Source: Ananas comosus (lineage: Eukaryota > Streptophyta > Magnoliopsida > Poales > Bromeliaceae). From it: 64,000 bases of DNA. Positions 46,067 through 58,100 of the stretch are shown here, one piece after another. The notes under the pieces are model-generated. The model worked only from the letters and a program-made list of their open reading frames with translations. It ran no database searches and was not told where the DNA came from. A program made the position numbers and the translations under genes. Where the stretch lies: NCBI RefSeq assembly GCF_001540865.1, contig NC_033630.1, forward strand, positions 5,944,393 to 6,008,392, given 5' to 3'. How positions within the stretch are numbered: the first letter of the stretch is position 1; every line of letters begins with the position of its first letter.

Positions 46067-46532
46067 ATCAAATGAAACCTAAAGCAACGTAGAATAAAAT
46101 CGTCCCTAGAACGTTCAGATGTCTAGATTGCCTTCAATGGTGTCAATCATCAATTCGGATATTCTATCATCAAAAGGTATTTGATAGTAGCAGAGCCCAA
46201 ATACTCTTACTCCTTGTACTATCCCAATATTGCAACTTAATCCTAGCCATCTCACTTGGAAACTTTAGTCCCTGAAAATCTCACATGTTTTGAATTTTCG
46301 CTGTCGAAGGCACATTAAACCCCACCTAAATTAGCAAAAGAGAGTGAGTTATCTTATAGAAGAAGGGATAAAAGATCATCTTGTAAGATAACTTAGATCT
46401 TTTTTGACAGTCAAGGACTTAGAGAGTGAGTAATAACTGCATGTTTCTGTTTGAGTCCACATTAAACAAAGTCCAGTGATTTTCTTTTCTTTTTTTTCTG
46501 TTTGATTACCACATTGGACAAAGTTCTTCCAA
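46067..46532. repeat. 466-bp inverted repeat, left arm (RRP44 intron)
   Basis: The reverse complement of this segment is at 47801-48266 with the same length and apparently no differences. The arm ends 11 bp before the acceptor of the first RRP44 exon and begins immediately after a single N. In RRP44 terms it is the intron upstream of that exon. Confidence 0.9.
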
Positions 46533-46543
46533 TTTTTTTGCAG

Positions 46544-47637
46544 GGATGTATCAAATTAGAGAGGCAAATCAAATGACTGAGGAATTTATGCTGGCTGCCA
46601 ATGTTGCTGTTGCAGAAAAGATCTTGAAACATTTTCCATTGGTCTCCTTACTAAGGTGAACCGAGAACATCCTTCTGGCTATAGATTCTTGATGTCAGAT
46701 TAGGGAAAAATCATTGTGGACTTTTCCCCTCCAAATATTGATGCCAACTACAGAGTATGACTAGATAGTTAAGAATTAGGAAGATCAAGAGGGTTATTAC
46801 GAATTGATGATGTTCAGCTGCCAATTACCTGCCTCTAGATGAAGGCGACTTAAAAAAAAGAAATCTTATGCTAGAGGTTGTTTTGCCAATTCACTAGTTA
46901 AAATATGAAGCACAATTCTCTATCCGGTTAAGGGTTTGTACAAAATATAGGATCTGCATGATTGCAATGATATATTTGAGATTTTGCGATGAAATTTCAA
47001 ATCATCAGACCCGCATTTAGTCAATACTTTCTGCACCCACTTTCATGGTTTTCAACTATTGAACCTATGTTGCATTTTGATGATGATTAGGCGGCATCCC
47101 AGCCCCACCAAAGAGATGCTTGAACCATTATTACGTACTGCAACTGCTGTCAGCCTGGATTTGGATGTATCATCTTCTAAAGCATTAGCTGATTCACTTG
47201 ATCGAGCAGTGGTATGTATACATTTTATCCACTAGTTTGCAATAATATTTTTAGCTTGGCTGTTTTCTTACTAATTATTAGGTAATAGGATATGTTGTGC
47301 ATTAACTGCAATTTTTTGCAAGCAATGGCATTTAGTTTACAGAATTTACTCTAAACTAGTGATTAATTGCTAAAAATGTGCAGAGTGATGATCCGTATTT
47401 CAATAAGCTGATCAGGATTCTGGCAACTAGATGCATGACCCAGGTAAATCTATTTAGACACTTGGTTGCTAAATTTTTGGATTTTGAGTACAGAGTTTTC
47501 AACGTTTGACCTAATAATTGAAAAATCACAGGCAGTATACTTCTGCAGTGGAGATTTAAGCCCTTCTGAATTTTACCATTATGGGCTTGCAGCACCTCTC
47601 TATACTCATTTTACTTCTCCTATTCGCAGATATGCAG
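46544..47637 (+). pseudogene. RRP44A: RRP44A/DIS3 exosome ribonuclease, four-exon fragment
   Basis: RRP44/DIS3 is the RNase II/R-type catalytic subunit associated with the RNA exosome. Four exons are in frame and correctly spliced: 46544-46655 (MYQIREANQM to FPLVSLL), 47091-47211 (RHPSPTKEMLEPLLRTA to ALADSLDRAV), 47384-47443 (DDPYFNKLIRILATRCMTQ) and 47532-47637 ([11 protein letters not shown] to [10 protein letters not shown]). They form the C-terminal half of the RNB domain, including the HFTSPIRRY motif. No earlier or later exons are on this strand. The next exon exists only inverted at 44358. It is bounded by Ns at 46066 and 47800, so it may be part of a whole gene broken by assembly, not a true fragment. 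Confidence 0.85.
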
Positions 47638-47800
47638 GTTAGTTATTGCTACTTTAACAGAGTGAGAATCTCTCCTCTTAGTCTTTATGAATGGCTAATT
47701 TCGGAGAGGCAACACAACAGATTTTGCAATACTCCTTTGTGATTGCAATCAACCTATTCTTTTTGTTATCTCACCTAATATGGCTTCAAAAGGATTACCN

Positions 47801-48266
47801 TTGGAAGAACTTTGTCCAATGTGGTAATCAAACAGAAAAAAAAGAAAAGAAAATCACTGGACTTTGTTTAATGTGGACTCAAACAGAAACATGCAGTTAT
47901 TACTCACTCTCTAAGTCCTTGACTGTCAAAAAAGATCTAAGTTATCTTACAAGATGATCTTTTATCCCTTCTTCTATAAGATAACTCACTCTCTTTTGCT
48001 AATTTAGGTGGGGTTTAATGTGCCTTCGACAGCGAAAATTCAAAACATGTGAGATTTTCAGGGACTAAAGTTTCCAAGTGAGATGGCTAGGATTAAGTTG
48101 CAATATTGGGATAGTACAAGGAGTAAGAGTATTTGGGCTCTGCTACTATCAAATATCTTTTGATGATAGAATATCCGAATTGATGATTGACACCATTGAA
48201 GGCAATCTAGACATCTGAACGTTCTAGGGACGATTTTATTCTACGTTGCTTTAGGTTTCATTTGAT
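47801..48266. repeat. 466-bp inverted repeat, right arm
   Basis: Exact-looking reverse complement of 46067-46532, starting immediately after the single N at 47800. See the left arm for interpretation. Confidence 0.9.
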
Positions 48267-48814
48267 TGCTAAAAATTGTCCAGCTTTGTTTGAATTTAAT
48301 AGTTTCTGTTAAAAGAATTATAGAGAATTTCACCAAATAACAAAATAGTCTATTAGGCAACAGGTTGCTTTGCCAAATTAGTTATAAATACCGATAGAAC
48401 ATGTATAAACCATGTACAAATTGTAAGTTTAGATAATAAATTTATCAAACATTGTGAAGTTCGCGTATCTGTTTTGTTAGTGCTACACAGTTTGGGGGTG
48501 GTTCTTTTTCTTTTTTTTTTTGATGTTATCTATTGTTTGATTGATTGATGGAAATGCATGCACCCGGGAGCTCCAACGTCGAACTCGGTCTCTTCGCCCG
48601 AGTGATTGTTGGCGTAGGCAGCGAGATCACCACATCTTTTTCGTCCAGATAGCTAAATCTTATTGTCCAACCCTCAAATCCCCAATTCTCACTAAATTTG
48701 CACCTCTCACTAAATTTGCACCTAACTTGCGTGAGTTTTTAGATTTTCTTTGATAATTTAGTGCTTAATTTAGGGTGGTTATCATTTTTGCAATAATTAG
48801 AGTGGTTTTTATGC
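48267..48814. other. Unassigned sequence before the gap
   Basis: AT-rich, with a more GC-rich stretch at 48550-48640 that gives a short open frame with no known domain (48541-48753). 'cactaaatttgcacct' is repeated in tandem near 48690-48723. Confidence 0.4.
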
Positions 48815-48914
48815 NNNNNNNNNNNNNNNNNNNNNNNNNNNNNNNNNNNNNNNNNNNNNNNNNNNNNNNNNNNNNNNNNNNNNNNNNNNNNNNNNNNNNN
48901 NNNNNNNNNNNNNN
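48815..48914. other. 100-N assembly gap
   Basis: Exactly 100 N, the usual placeholder for a gap of unknown size. Nothing can be said about its content. Confidence 1.
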
Positions 48915-49190
48915 AGAGATAAAAATAAAAAGTTGAACTTTGTAGGGATATATTTGCTATTCAATATGTTTTCAGGGAGCTGTATGTAGTTGCCGTTTGC
49001 ACAAATGAGGAAAGTTAGAAGGAGAGCTTGCTAAACTATGAAATTTTAATTCAGAGAGCTATGTAAAAGAACAAAATAGATAGAAATAGGAGAAGAGGAA
49101 ATTGAATTCATGTTGTGCATGAGACTCGTGAGATAATAGCAATCAGTACTCAGAAAGCGACCATTCAGAAAATTGGAAGTAGCTTGGATT

Positions 49191-49347
49191 TTTTTTTTTT
49201 TTTTTGAGAGACAGGTAGCACGCTACCCATTTCGTTTATTTTATTTAGAAATAAACTTAGCTAGAAATGTGAATCAACTAAGATTCGAACTTGGGTCTCG
49301 GATACCAACCACCAAGCCCTTTGCCACTTGCTCTAGGGACGGTCGGT
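49191..49347 (-). mobile_element. tRNA-derived SINE with 13-bp target duplication
   Basis: Same family as the element at 32193, reversed: a T-run (the A tail), then gagagacaggtagcacgcta, the B-box complement (gattcgaacttgg) and the end gggacggtcggt. The direct repeat agtagcttggatt flanks it at 49178-49190 and 49349-49361. Confidence 0.92.
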
Positions 49348-49361
49348 GAGTAGCTTGGATT

Positions 49362-51245
49362 ATTAATGTTTAAAGTATAAGACTTGGCTCTTAATAACAA
49401 AACAATGGAGGTAAGAGTATAGGACTTGGGTCTTAATAAGAAAACAATGGTGCGAAAGGACTTCAGAAGCTGAATTGTAATTTTTGTAATTGAAAAATTA
49501 AAAAGAAAACAGCATAATATTACATGGTTGTATGTGGGTGTTGATGAGGACTGATCTGCACTGATAAAGCTTGCAAATTAGTTGGGAACCCTGGTTGGAT
49601 GATAGAGAGACCTGCCCTTTTTCACTATAAAAGGAGCTTGGACACATTTTTATCTTCTTGTATTTTATTTTCCCATCTGGTCCAAAAGCAGGAGCACTTT
49701 AAACAGCTATTTAAAGGCATGCATTCAGATCCCAAGTTCTCACCAACTTTCAACTCGTTAACTCCTCCAATTGGCATGGAGTATTTCCGGCAAGAGCATC
49801 TCCATGGGTCTTGAAAGCAGAAACTGGCTTTTTCACTTTTGTATTTTTGTTTTTGAAATACTATCCTCGCCACTAAACTAATCAGTTCATCGTGGCAGTT
49901 TGCTTCGGCGAACACTCTGGAGCTTTGCCCGATACATGACGGACCGGCAAGTCACAACTCTGGCAATGGTGAACTCCTATTGATTCACACTCTCTCACTT
50001 TTACTTTTCCAGCTGTTCTGTGGAGAAAGGAATAAATTAACACCGCTTTCAGTAGTCCTAGACCTTTTATTTGGACTGGCTTCAGGAGAGATCAAAGGGT
50101 CTCAATTTGTGTAGCAGCAATATAAGTTCCCTACGTGTGTTTGCATAAATGGTTTGGCAAAAAGCATACAAATCGTTTTTGCTGAAGGCAATCTCCTCTT
50201 TCAGCCATGTTACAAGTTGTAAACACTTGGATATTCTCTAGCTCATTAGCACAAATGACACCTTCAATAGCTCAAGTACCAACCAATTAGGATGGAACCT
50301 AAAGTGTTTAGGCAAATTTCTGGGTAGGAATCTACAAAAGAACAGACTAATCACTTCTCGGAGCAAAAGAGGAGTCAAATATTACACTTCTTAGAAGAGA
50401 AGAATATAGGAGCTTGTTCTATGAATCAGGTACGCCTAGCAAGCACCAGTGGTTGCAGTCTTGGGACTTCTCAGCCGCAATCTGCTCTTGTACTGTGCTA
50501 TTTTTCATTCTATGTATCGAAGGGTGCCCATCCTTCCTATAATCTGAGCCTGCTGATATTGAGGTATATTACTGGGGTTTTCATCTGTTTTAGAATTTGC
50601 TCCAACGATCTCATCTTTGAAGGGTAATGAACTAGGCACAATTGGTTGAAGATTAATTGGCTCGGTTTCCTTATGGCATTGTCCTCCCGAGTTCCATCGC
50701 CCGCCCCTGCAACCAAAGAAGAAGTTTCAGTTCCCATGACACAAAGCAATTTGATGGAAGGTTAACTTGCTATTTGCTTTTAGTAGTCCCATAGCTCAAA
50801 GCTGCTACCAATCCCAGAAGATGCTCTGCCTTTTTACTGGGACAGAGCCTGACTCCAGGTGTCCACTATTTAGTCTGAACTGAATTACCAAACTGAACTG
50901 AGTCGCTTCAGTTGACTCATAATGGCCGCCGGATAAACAGAATAAAACTAAACTGATGGAATATATCAAGAACATAATACAATATATTTGTAATATGATG
51001 ATCAGACAATTTTGATGCTTAACCACAAATAGAAATGAATGAATGACATTATGAATAATAATATATGATCAACAAGTATATAAATTTCTACTATATACAA
51101 ATAAATACATTCATACTTATGCCTCTATTCATGCGATAATGAAATTCATACATGCAAGTTATGTCATTTCTACTTACTATTTCATTATCCTAATCACGTG
51201 TCATCCGACTTCAAGCATGAGTCAATTGGTAGCGGATACACCGCT
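49362..51245. other. Intergenic, no gene recognised
   Basis: Moderate GC with several short frames on both strands (for example 49625-49915 minus, Cys-rich; 50537-50749 minus), none with a family I recognise or a convincing start and splice context. They could be exons of a gene cut by the 100-N gap, but I cannot support that. Confidence 0.35.
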
Positions 51246-51249
51246 TTCA

Positions 51250-51505
51250 TCTTGGCATTAGGTGGCGAAATTGTCGCCCACCCGCCGCCATAAGTCCATA
51301 GCTAGTGAAGTCGCCTCTTTATATTGGCATTAGATGGCATGTGCCCCACACCCCCGACCATAGAATTATAGATAGCAACTTCATTTCTCTTACCTTCACC
51401 TCGGCATTAGGTGGTATTCCGCACACTCTCGATCGTAGGTTCATAGGTAGCAAGTCACACCTTGGCATTAGGTGGCATCCCGCACACCCCCGGCCATAGG
51501 TTTCA
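51250..51505. repeat. Imperfect minisatellite, 60-80 bp unit, about four copies
   Basis: The phrase ttggcattaggtggc (with variants) recurs near 51253, 51325, 51402 and 51462, each followed by 'cccacacccccgaccatag' or similar and 'atagatagcaa' or similar. It lies just downstream of the truncated gag gene and may be part of that element's non-coding region. Confidence 0.65.
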
Positions 51506-51892
51506 GGATTCCGGAATGATCACCTCTTGTATGGTCTCAATGGTCCGTTATTTTCACCCTACATTATTAACCTTCTTAGGTTTCATATCCGTGTGATTAC
51601 ACTATCATTATGTTTTTTAACCTATATTCAATGACACTATGTTCTTGAATGTTTATATGTTGAGTTCTCTAGTATCCCTAGAGAATGTCAACCTATTTTC
51701 TTAGTCCACAATATGGGTATATAGAACAACACATGCATTTTACTCATACCTTGGTAGTTATTCATTCTATATAATATATGTCTCATACATGTATATTTAC
51801 TAGTTAAACTATTATTTAACATGCATAAACTTAAATTTGGTTTATTATTATCTAGACATGAAAGTGACCCAATTACTTCGGTGAAACACAAC

Positions 51893-52975
51893 CTACCTCG
51901 ATTCGTTCATAATTGCTTGTAGACATTTGCAATTAGGTTCCCGTAGGCTACTTGCTCTCCTCTGTTCAATTAATTGACGGTTAGTGGTTGCCTTCTCCAC
52001 CGCAGCCTTGTATTGGTTCCTGTTGGTGTCAGGACCTCTCCCTGATGTTGCTGAACCATTCACCTTGTAGTTGCCTTGGGAGTTGGTAACCCCTTGCATT
52101 CGGAGTATCTGTTTACTCTTTCTTATCATCGCAGCCATGGTCTGCTCCTGTAGTTTCGCTTGTTCGAAGGCTTGAGCCAATGTTCTAGGCTGTAACATTT
52201 TAACCGCTGATTTGATTTCGTCTTTTAACCCGCTTAGGAAGCTAGAAAGAAAATACTCCGGAGAGAACTGAGACTTGGTGGTAAGTAATCTAGCTCGCAA
52301 GTCCTCGAATTGCTCTTGATATTCTTCTACTGTCCCAGTTTGCACCAGCTTGTTAAACTCTTCTACTACATCTACCAACCCTCTTACATCAAATCGCCTG
52401 CACACCTCCTCGGCAAGTTCGGCCCAACTGATAACCTCCTTCTCAGCTAGATACCCTTGAAACCAAGTGTCGGCCTTAGCTTCCAAGTGAAGAGCAACCA
52501 ATTCAATTTTTTGATTCTCCTTGATACCATATATATCAAAGTACCTCTCACACCTTCTCACCCAACTTCTCGGATTCTCCCCCACGAAGGTTGGGAATTC
52601 CAATTTAGGCAGTGAGAATTGAAACCCGGATCTACTTTGTGTGAAATTTGTATGATTATCCTCTTTTGTATGAAAAGTAGGTGGGGTAGGAAGTATACCT
52701 CGCTCTTCGTGACTCAGAGATGATGAAGCTCCTTTAGTAGCTGCAGATTGTGGCGCATTCATCAATAGTTCTATTATTTGCTCCAGTTTCCTTGTAGTGT
52801 TTGCTGACTCCCTATAAAGTGCATCATAGTGGGATTGCCCTTCGGTACGTATAGCTTCCATTCGACTACTGAGATTATCGAACTTCTTCTCATTTTCTAC
52901 AGTTAGTTCCTGGAGTTGTTGCTCCAGGGCGTGAACGTGTTCATCAAGTACCTTCAATCGGGTTCCTTCGGCCAT
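51893..52975 (-). CDS. Gag polyprotein of a Ty3-type LTR retrotransposon, truncated
   Basis: Gag forms the retroelement's virus-like particle. The frame is open from 53089; I choose the ATG at 52975 (MAEGTRLKVLDEHV), after which a coiled coil (EQQLQELTVENEKKFDNLSSRM) is followed by the retrotransposon gag domain: LPKLEFPTFVGENPRSWVRR, KIELVALHLEAKADTWFQGY, WAELAEEVCRRF, then GTVEEYQEQFEDLRARL and FLSGLKDEIKSAV. It stops at about the point where a zinc knuckle would begin (RQLIEQRRA). Protease, reverse transcriptase and integrase are absent, so the element is broken. Confidence 0.88.
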   Translation of the reverse strand: MAEGTRLKVLDEHVHALEQQLQELTVENEKKFDNLSSRMEAIRTEGQSHYDALYRESANTTRKLEQIIELLMNAPQSAATKGASSSLSHEERGILPTPPTFHTKEDNHTNFTQSRSGFQFSLPKLEFPTFVGENPRSWVRRCERYFDIYGIKENQKIELVALHLEAKADTWFQGYLAEKEVISWAELAEEVCRRFDVRGLVDVVEEFNKLVQTGTVEEYQEQFEDLRARLLTTKSQFSPEYFLSSFLSGLKDEIKSAVKMLQPRTLAQAFEQAKLQEQTMAAMIRKSKQILRMQGVTNSQGNYKVNGSATSGRGPDTNRNQYKAAVEKATTNRQLIEQRRASSLREPNCKCLQAIMNESR

Positions 52976-53220
52976 TGTTTTGCTAATAAATTTGAACCGG
53001 TTACCTTTTGCAGACCCAATTTTGCTCAATCTCTGGAGGCACCAGGTGGGAACTTCGAACAGATGGCGGGCGTTTAATTTCCCTGCCAATTCTGTGAGTT
53101 CAAGAACCGGGGAAGGTTCTTACAGCGGTCCCCTTTGTCCAGGATCACCCAGAGGCCGTCGATGTCGGATTCAACAGTTTGTAAAACCGGAGTCCCTGCG
53201 ACTGCGCTGCACCGATCCCT

Positions 53221-53243
53221 GGGATCTAAACCGCTCTGTACCA
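53221..53243 (-). other. Primer-binding site for initiator tRNA-Met
   Basis: On the minus strand tggtacagagcggtttagat resembles the complement of initiator tRNA-Met 3' end (tggtatcagagc...), with one base missing and a changed base. It sits upstream of gag and three bases after the putative LTR end, the standard position. Confidence 0.6.
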
Positions 53244-53246
53244 GAT

Positions 53247-53757
53247 TGTAACAATCCTGACGTTAAGCAACCACAGTGAATTGTAGGATGGCTTTAGGAG
53301 TGATGGATGGATACCTGATCCTGCTCCTTGTCCGGTGAAGTTCCTTCGACTGAGGATGAGGAAGGGAAATGATGGGAATTCGATCTGAATTCTGTATCCA
53401 AGAGCCGGTAATTCCAGGGAAGGATGAACAGAGATCAGATGAGCAGAGAGAGAAGGGAATAGAGGGAATAGAGGAGATAGAGGAGGTAGAAGAGAAGAGA
53501 GGGGAAGAGAACAGGAATGGGGGAGAAACTGGGATTTTTTTATATTTCAGCTTAACCTATTACAGGCGTGAGGAGATGGATACTTATACCGCTCTATTGT
53601 GGGCACTAAAATGTAAGAATTACAATGGTGGGTATCTAATGTATTAATACTAAGTGGACTATTGTGGGCCTAATCCTGGCTTTATGCTGAGTCCTCGCCT
53701 GGTTCATCTTCAGTTCGCCTCTCTCTCAGTTTCCGGAGTCGGGTCGACGACGCAACA
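53247..53757 (-). mobile_element. Probable 5' LTR of the truncated Ty3-type element
   Basis: On the minus strand the LTR would start tgttgcgtcg (53757) and end gattgttaca (53247), giving TG...CA termini and about 511 bp. The inner limit is supported by the primer-binding site; the outer limit is a guess, since the partner LTR and target duplication are not in view. Purine-rich stretch at 53440-53525. Confidence 0.45.
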
Positions 53758-55146
53758 GTGAGGAGGCGCCGACCCGCTACCTGAAAGCTGATCCAAGACG
53801 CGGAGTCGGGCTCGGTGATGCTACAGAGAGAGAGCGCGGACCCACTGCCCGAAAACCATTCTTCTTTAGATTACGCCGCCGCTGTTCTTCCTCACCTTGG
53901 ATCCTGCCGTCTCACCCCTGCGGCCCTGCTTCCGACCTCTTCCCTTCCGGCCGCTCGCCGAACGCCATCGGAAGCGCTCCTCTTCAGAAATCGAAGATCG
54001 ACGATCGGGTTCTTCACTCTTCAGAAATCGAAACCCTCCTCGTCGCCTCTTCCTCTTCCGCTTCCGCTCCCGCTTCCGCTTCCGCTATCCAACGATAGAT
54101 CAGTAATCGGGTGGTTCTTTACAAACCAGCTACGATTTGAGTTTTCATTCTTCAAAGCAAAAGTTGCAAGCTTTTAGTCCATCTGATGGATACTTTTTTA
54201 TACACAAATGGCTCGAGTGCTTTAATTGAATGTGTCCATTCTCTGTTATGCACAAAGAAGACCCAAACATAGAGCTAAATAATCTTCATTAACTTAGGGA
54301 CCAGGAACTCTTGTATTATACCTAATCAATTTCATGATCTTGTCGACACTTGCAAAAGGAAAATTTTGTTGTGGTCTTTCATGGACCATTGACTCAGTGG
54401 GGTTTCTACACTTTATGTATCTTTTATTTGTTTACTGTTTAGAATTTAGATATGCTAGTATGCACTGTGCAAAGTGCTAGTTTCATCTTGTATTTAGTTT
54501 CTAACTATGCTTGTACGTGAACCTTTTATATTTTACATTTAAATAGACTATCTTGATCTCTTATTTGCTTAATTATTTATTATATTTGAGGTATAATATA
54601 GTTTACTATTTTTTACTTAATTAGTTTAATTTTGTATCTTTATTCTTATATTCTTAAAAATATAAGTATTTATGCTAATAGACATAAATCTTGAGAGAAA
54701 AAAAACTTAATTTAATATATCGAATTTTTGATCCTGAATTTTTAATTGGTGAACGTATAATATCCGTATAAATCATGTATCCGAATAATTGGCGAATTCG
54801 TTTTTTAGCCCTTTTTTTCAACGAATTTAAAAATTAGAAGGCGAGTTTTATCCGAATTATATCCGTACCGAATTTTTGCCGAATCCGAATTAACTAACTA
54901 TGCCCCAAATACTGCCAGCTCCGACGATGCCCTAGCCCGTGGCCCCGCCGGAGTTCCACCCGCACAGCTCTCTCACCGATCACTCCGCTCTCGCCGGATC
55001 GCTCCGCCAAGCTCGCCCTTCTTCAACTTCTGCTGCAGCCGCTATCTCGCTCTACTGTGTAAAGTTGACATTTTTTTTTTTTTTTTGCTTACTCCCTCTG
55101 TTAACTACTACTTCTACCATTTATTCTTCAGGGTTGTTACACCCAC

Positions 55147-55183
<37 letters not shown>

Positions 55184-55199
55184 GTGTAGTAGTGACGAC
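53758..55199. other. Intergenic and upstream region of DAPB
   Basis: An open frame at 53815-54177 is Arg/Ser/Pro/Leu-rich with no recognised domain; it may be an old leader or chance. 54430-54900 is AT-rich with 'gaatttttgccgaatccgaa' type strings of a dispersed repeat. A CT dinucleotide run at 55151-55180 precedes the DAPB start and probably lies in its leader. Confidence 0.45.
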
Positions 55200-58100
55200 A
55201 TGCTCACGTCACTCCCCCACTCCTCCGCCGCCGTTCTTCCTCAGCGGAGCCGTTTACTCGTGGCGCAAAGGGCGGCGAGGCGCCCCATCTCCGTTACCAA
55301 CGCCGTTGCCGACGAAACCCTAGACAAGGCTTCGGTGGCGACAGGGGCGCCACCCACCCTCTCCTTCCCCATTTTGGTGCGAACCTGCTAAGCCTCACCT
55401 ATTTTGTCTTTTCTTTTTTATATAAATATATATATTTAGCAATCCCTAATTTTCCAGCTCGATTCATGATGGATGCAATGGGAGCCTTTTCTTTTGATGA
55501 TTAGTTGGTAAAGTTTGATTTTTGGGTCGGTGTAGAGGAATGGGGCTTTCTGATGTGAGTTTAGGGTTTAGGGTTTAAGGGGCCAAAATGTGGATGGGAG
55601 AACCCATGATTGAAATGTCACATACACTGTGATTAAATGTTGAGATCAATAAAAAGGGCTAAAGTTGACAACTTTAAAACAAGCTTTCCCTACTTAGTAG
55701 TTTGTTTATTTTTTCTATAGCATTCTGCAAATTCCTATTTTGATTCGCGTAGGTGCTGTAGGAGCCTTTTTTTTGGTAGTAATTGTCATGAAATTTGTTC
55801 TCTTGGCTTAGGAACCGGTGTTGGCGATTCCAGACTTCTGGCCTGAGGTTAGGGTTTAGGGTTTAGGGGCTTTTTTTTGGAGGGCAAAATGTAGATGAGA
55901 GAACCCATGGTTGAAAACGCATTCTGAGATGTGTAAAAAGGAGTTAAGTTGATTACTTTTGAGGGGTTTATTACTTTAAAAAAGGTTTAAGCATGTATAA
56001 GTATTGAGGGACACGAAGGAACTTTTGTGTGATACTTTTGATTTTTTTTAAGAAAATCCAATTATCACAATTTTTTCCCTTAGTTTCCTTGTGTGGCTGT
56101 ACACTTATCTTTACTTCATCTGTAGATTGTGCAATATTTTTGTTAAGAAAATTAAGTCAATGCTATGAGGAGTATTTGATAGCATTATGGTCTAGAATAA
56201 TGTGAAGACAATCTTTTATAGGCATCAACTATGCTGTTCGCTTTCATTCTTGTTCATGTGGTTGAACTTTAATGCGATTGCTCTTTAAATGACTTCCTGA
56301 TTTGGTTTAGTCTGAGATGGATTTAACGTAGAAATCTAAACAATTTTATCTATCGACAACTATTTCTGTTAGCTAAACAATTTAATCTATCGACAAATAT
56401 TTCTGTCGATTTATTGGTTTGAATTGGTTTTTGAAAGTTCAAACTAAAAGCTAACAGATTCTACCAGTTTGAAATATCTTTTAACTGAGATAAAACTGAC
56501 TACTAGAGAAAAGTGATTAAACCGGGCCAAAAAAAAAAGACTTGCTTTGGTTTACTGATTCGGCCTCTTTTTTTTTGGCCCAGCCCCTTGTTCAAATATA
56601 TTCTTGATCTAAAGATACTCTCAGAAAGAGTCGAACTACAGGTAAGTAACGTGAAAAACTATTCATTGAGTTTCAAGTAGATGCTGTATCTTGTTATGCT
56701 GTGCTGAATCAGTTAATTCTCTATTTCTTTACCTATGGAACCATATATTGCAGATGATTAACTGGTGGCATGAGATGTTCCATGCTCCGTAATTGCACTC
56801 AGATTCTTCATAAATTTACCTTGTGAACTTGTTAGAACTTTCGATTACTTTATGATGAACTTCATGCAAGGGAATCAAATATGTACTGAGCGTCAAGAAG
56901 TGTTCAGATCATTGAGATTCCTCATACATTCTCAGTAGGCCTTAAAATATTAGTTCTGTTCATTTAGTTTATTGATTCCCATATCAGATAGGTTGCAATT
57001 TTAATCAGGTCTTTTTGAGTAAAACTATATTATTGGTTTTTATTGTTGGCTTTAGGTGGTTTAGATGTCAAGTATAATGTGGTTAAAAAGTTTCGAAAAT
57101 CATTATGGATATCTTTTGAAAGTTGATTTATAGATATATTAGAATTTCAATTTTTCTTGATGTATTAGAGGCCATATTGCATTAATTAGAAATAAGCTAT
57201 CTGTCACATTCAACTGAAATGACGAGCTGTTGTTGTATTAGATACTCAAATTATTAAGTCAAAAAACTGGGGAGATAGCAGTGTACCTGAAGTATAAAAT
57301 AGTTAAAATGAATATCTCCAAGCTGTAGCATCTATATTGAGTGAAAGCTTTCATTTCCTGTCCTTGACTATCACATTTGGTTCCTAGATGTTTTTGACCT
57401 TGTTATTTCGCTTTCTTTAATAAATAAATTTGCAACTTGATTTGAAGTATCATGCAGAATAATTTTTTTCCTCAGATTTGCTTTGAAGATGTGTTTCGGT
57501 GTAAAACCATAAGTTTGATTTTCCGTGAATGTGGTCTCATCAAATTTGTAATGTAATACCTAGTATTGTTTATAACTTTTTGGCATGGCTGAAGAAAGCT
57601 AGATATAGAAATCTATAAACATTTCCTGAGGTATAGTGCATTTTAAAATGGATACCTGAACATTAAAAATTTTGATTTCATTATTTTTCGTTATGGTATA
57701 TTTGATGTAACTATCTCGATGCTAGAAATTAATAGGGTTTGTAAGTTTTTGAACACAAATACTCTTTGACCCCACAGACTATTTCTTTTTGATTGAATTA
57801 ACTTTTCTGGGAGAGATCATCAAGTTCCGACAAAACTTGATGCAATTTCTATAGTCATATTTAAAAACATGTTATAGATCACGTTATGTCTGTACTTTTT
57901 TTTTATCAAAACTAGGTTTTTTTTGGAACATACTCTGCTTCATGCTGATATCGTCTAAGTGAAATTTATCTTTATTAGGTGAATGGCTGTACTGGAAAAA
58001 TGGGAAAAGCTGTTGCTGAAGCAGCAGTTTCTGCTGGCATTCAGTTAGTTCCTGTAACATTCAGCAGCAAAGAGAATCCTAGTAGAACGCTACAAGTTGG

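Noticed and set aside
53369..53647. Glu/Arg-rich open frame
   Set aside because: Lies inside the putative LTR in purine-rich sequence; no family recognised.
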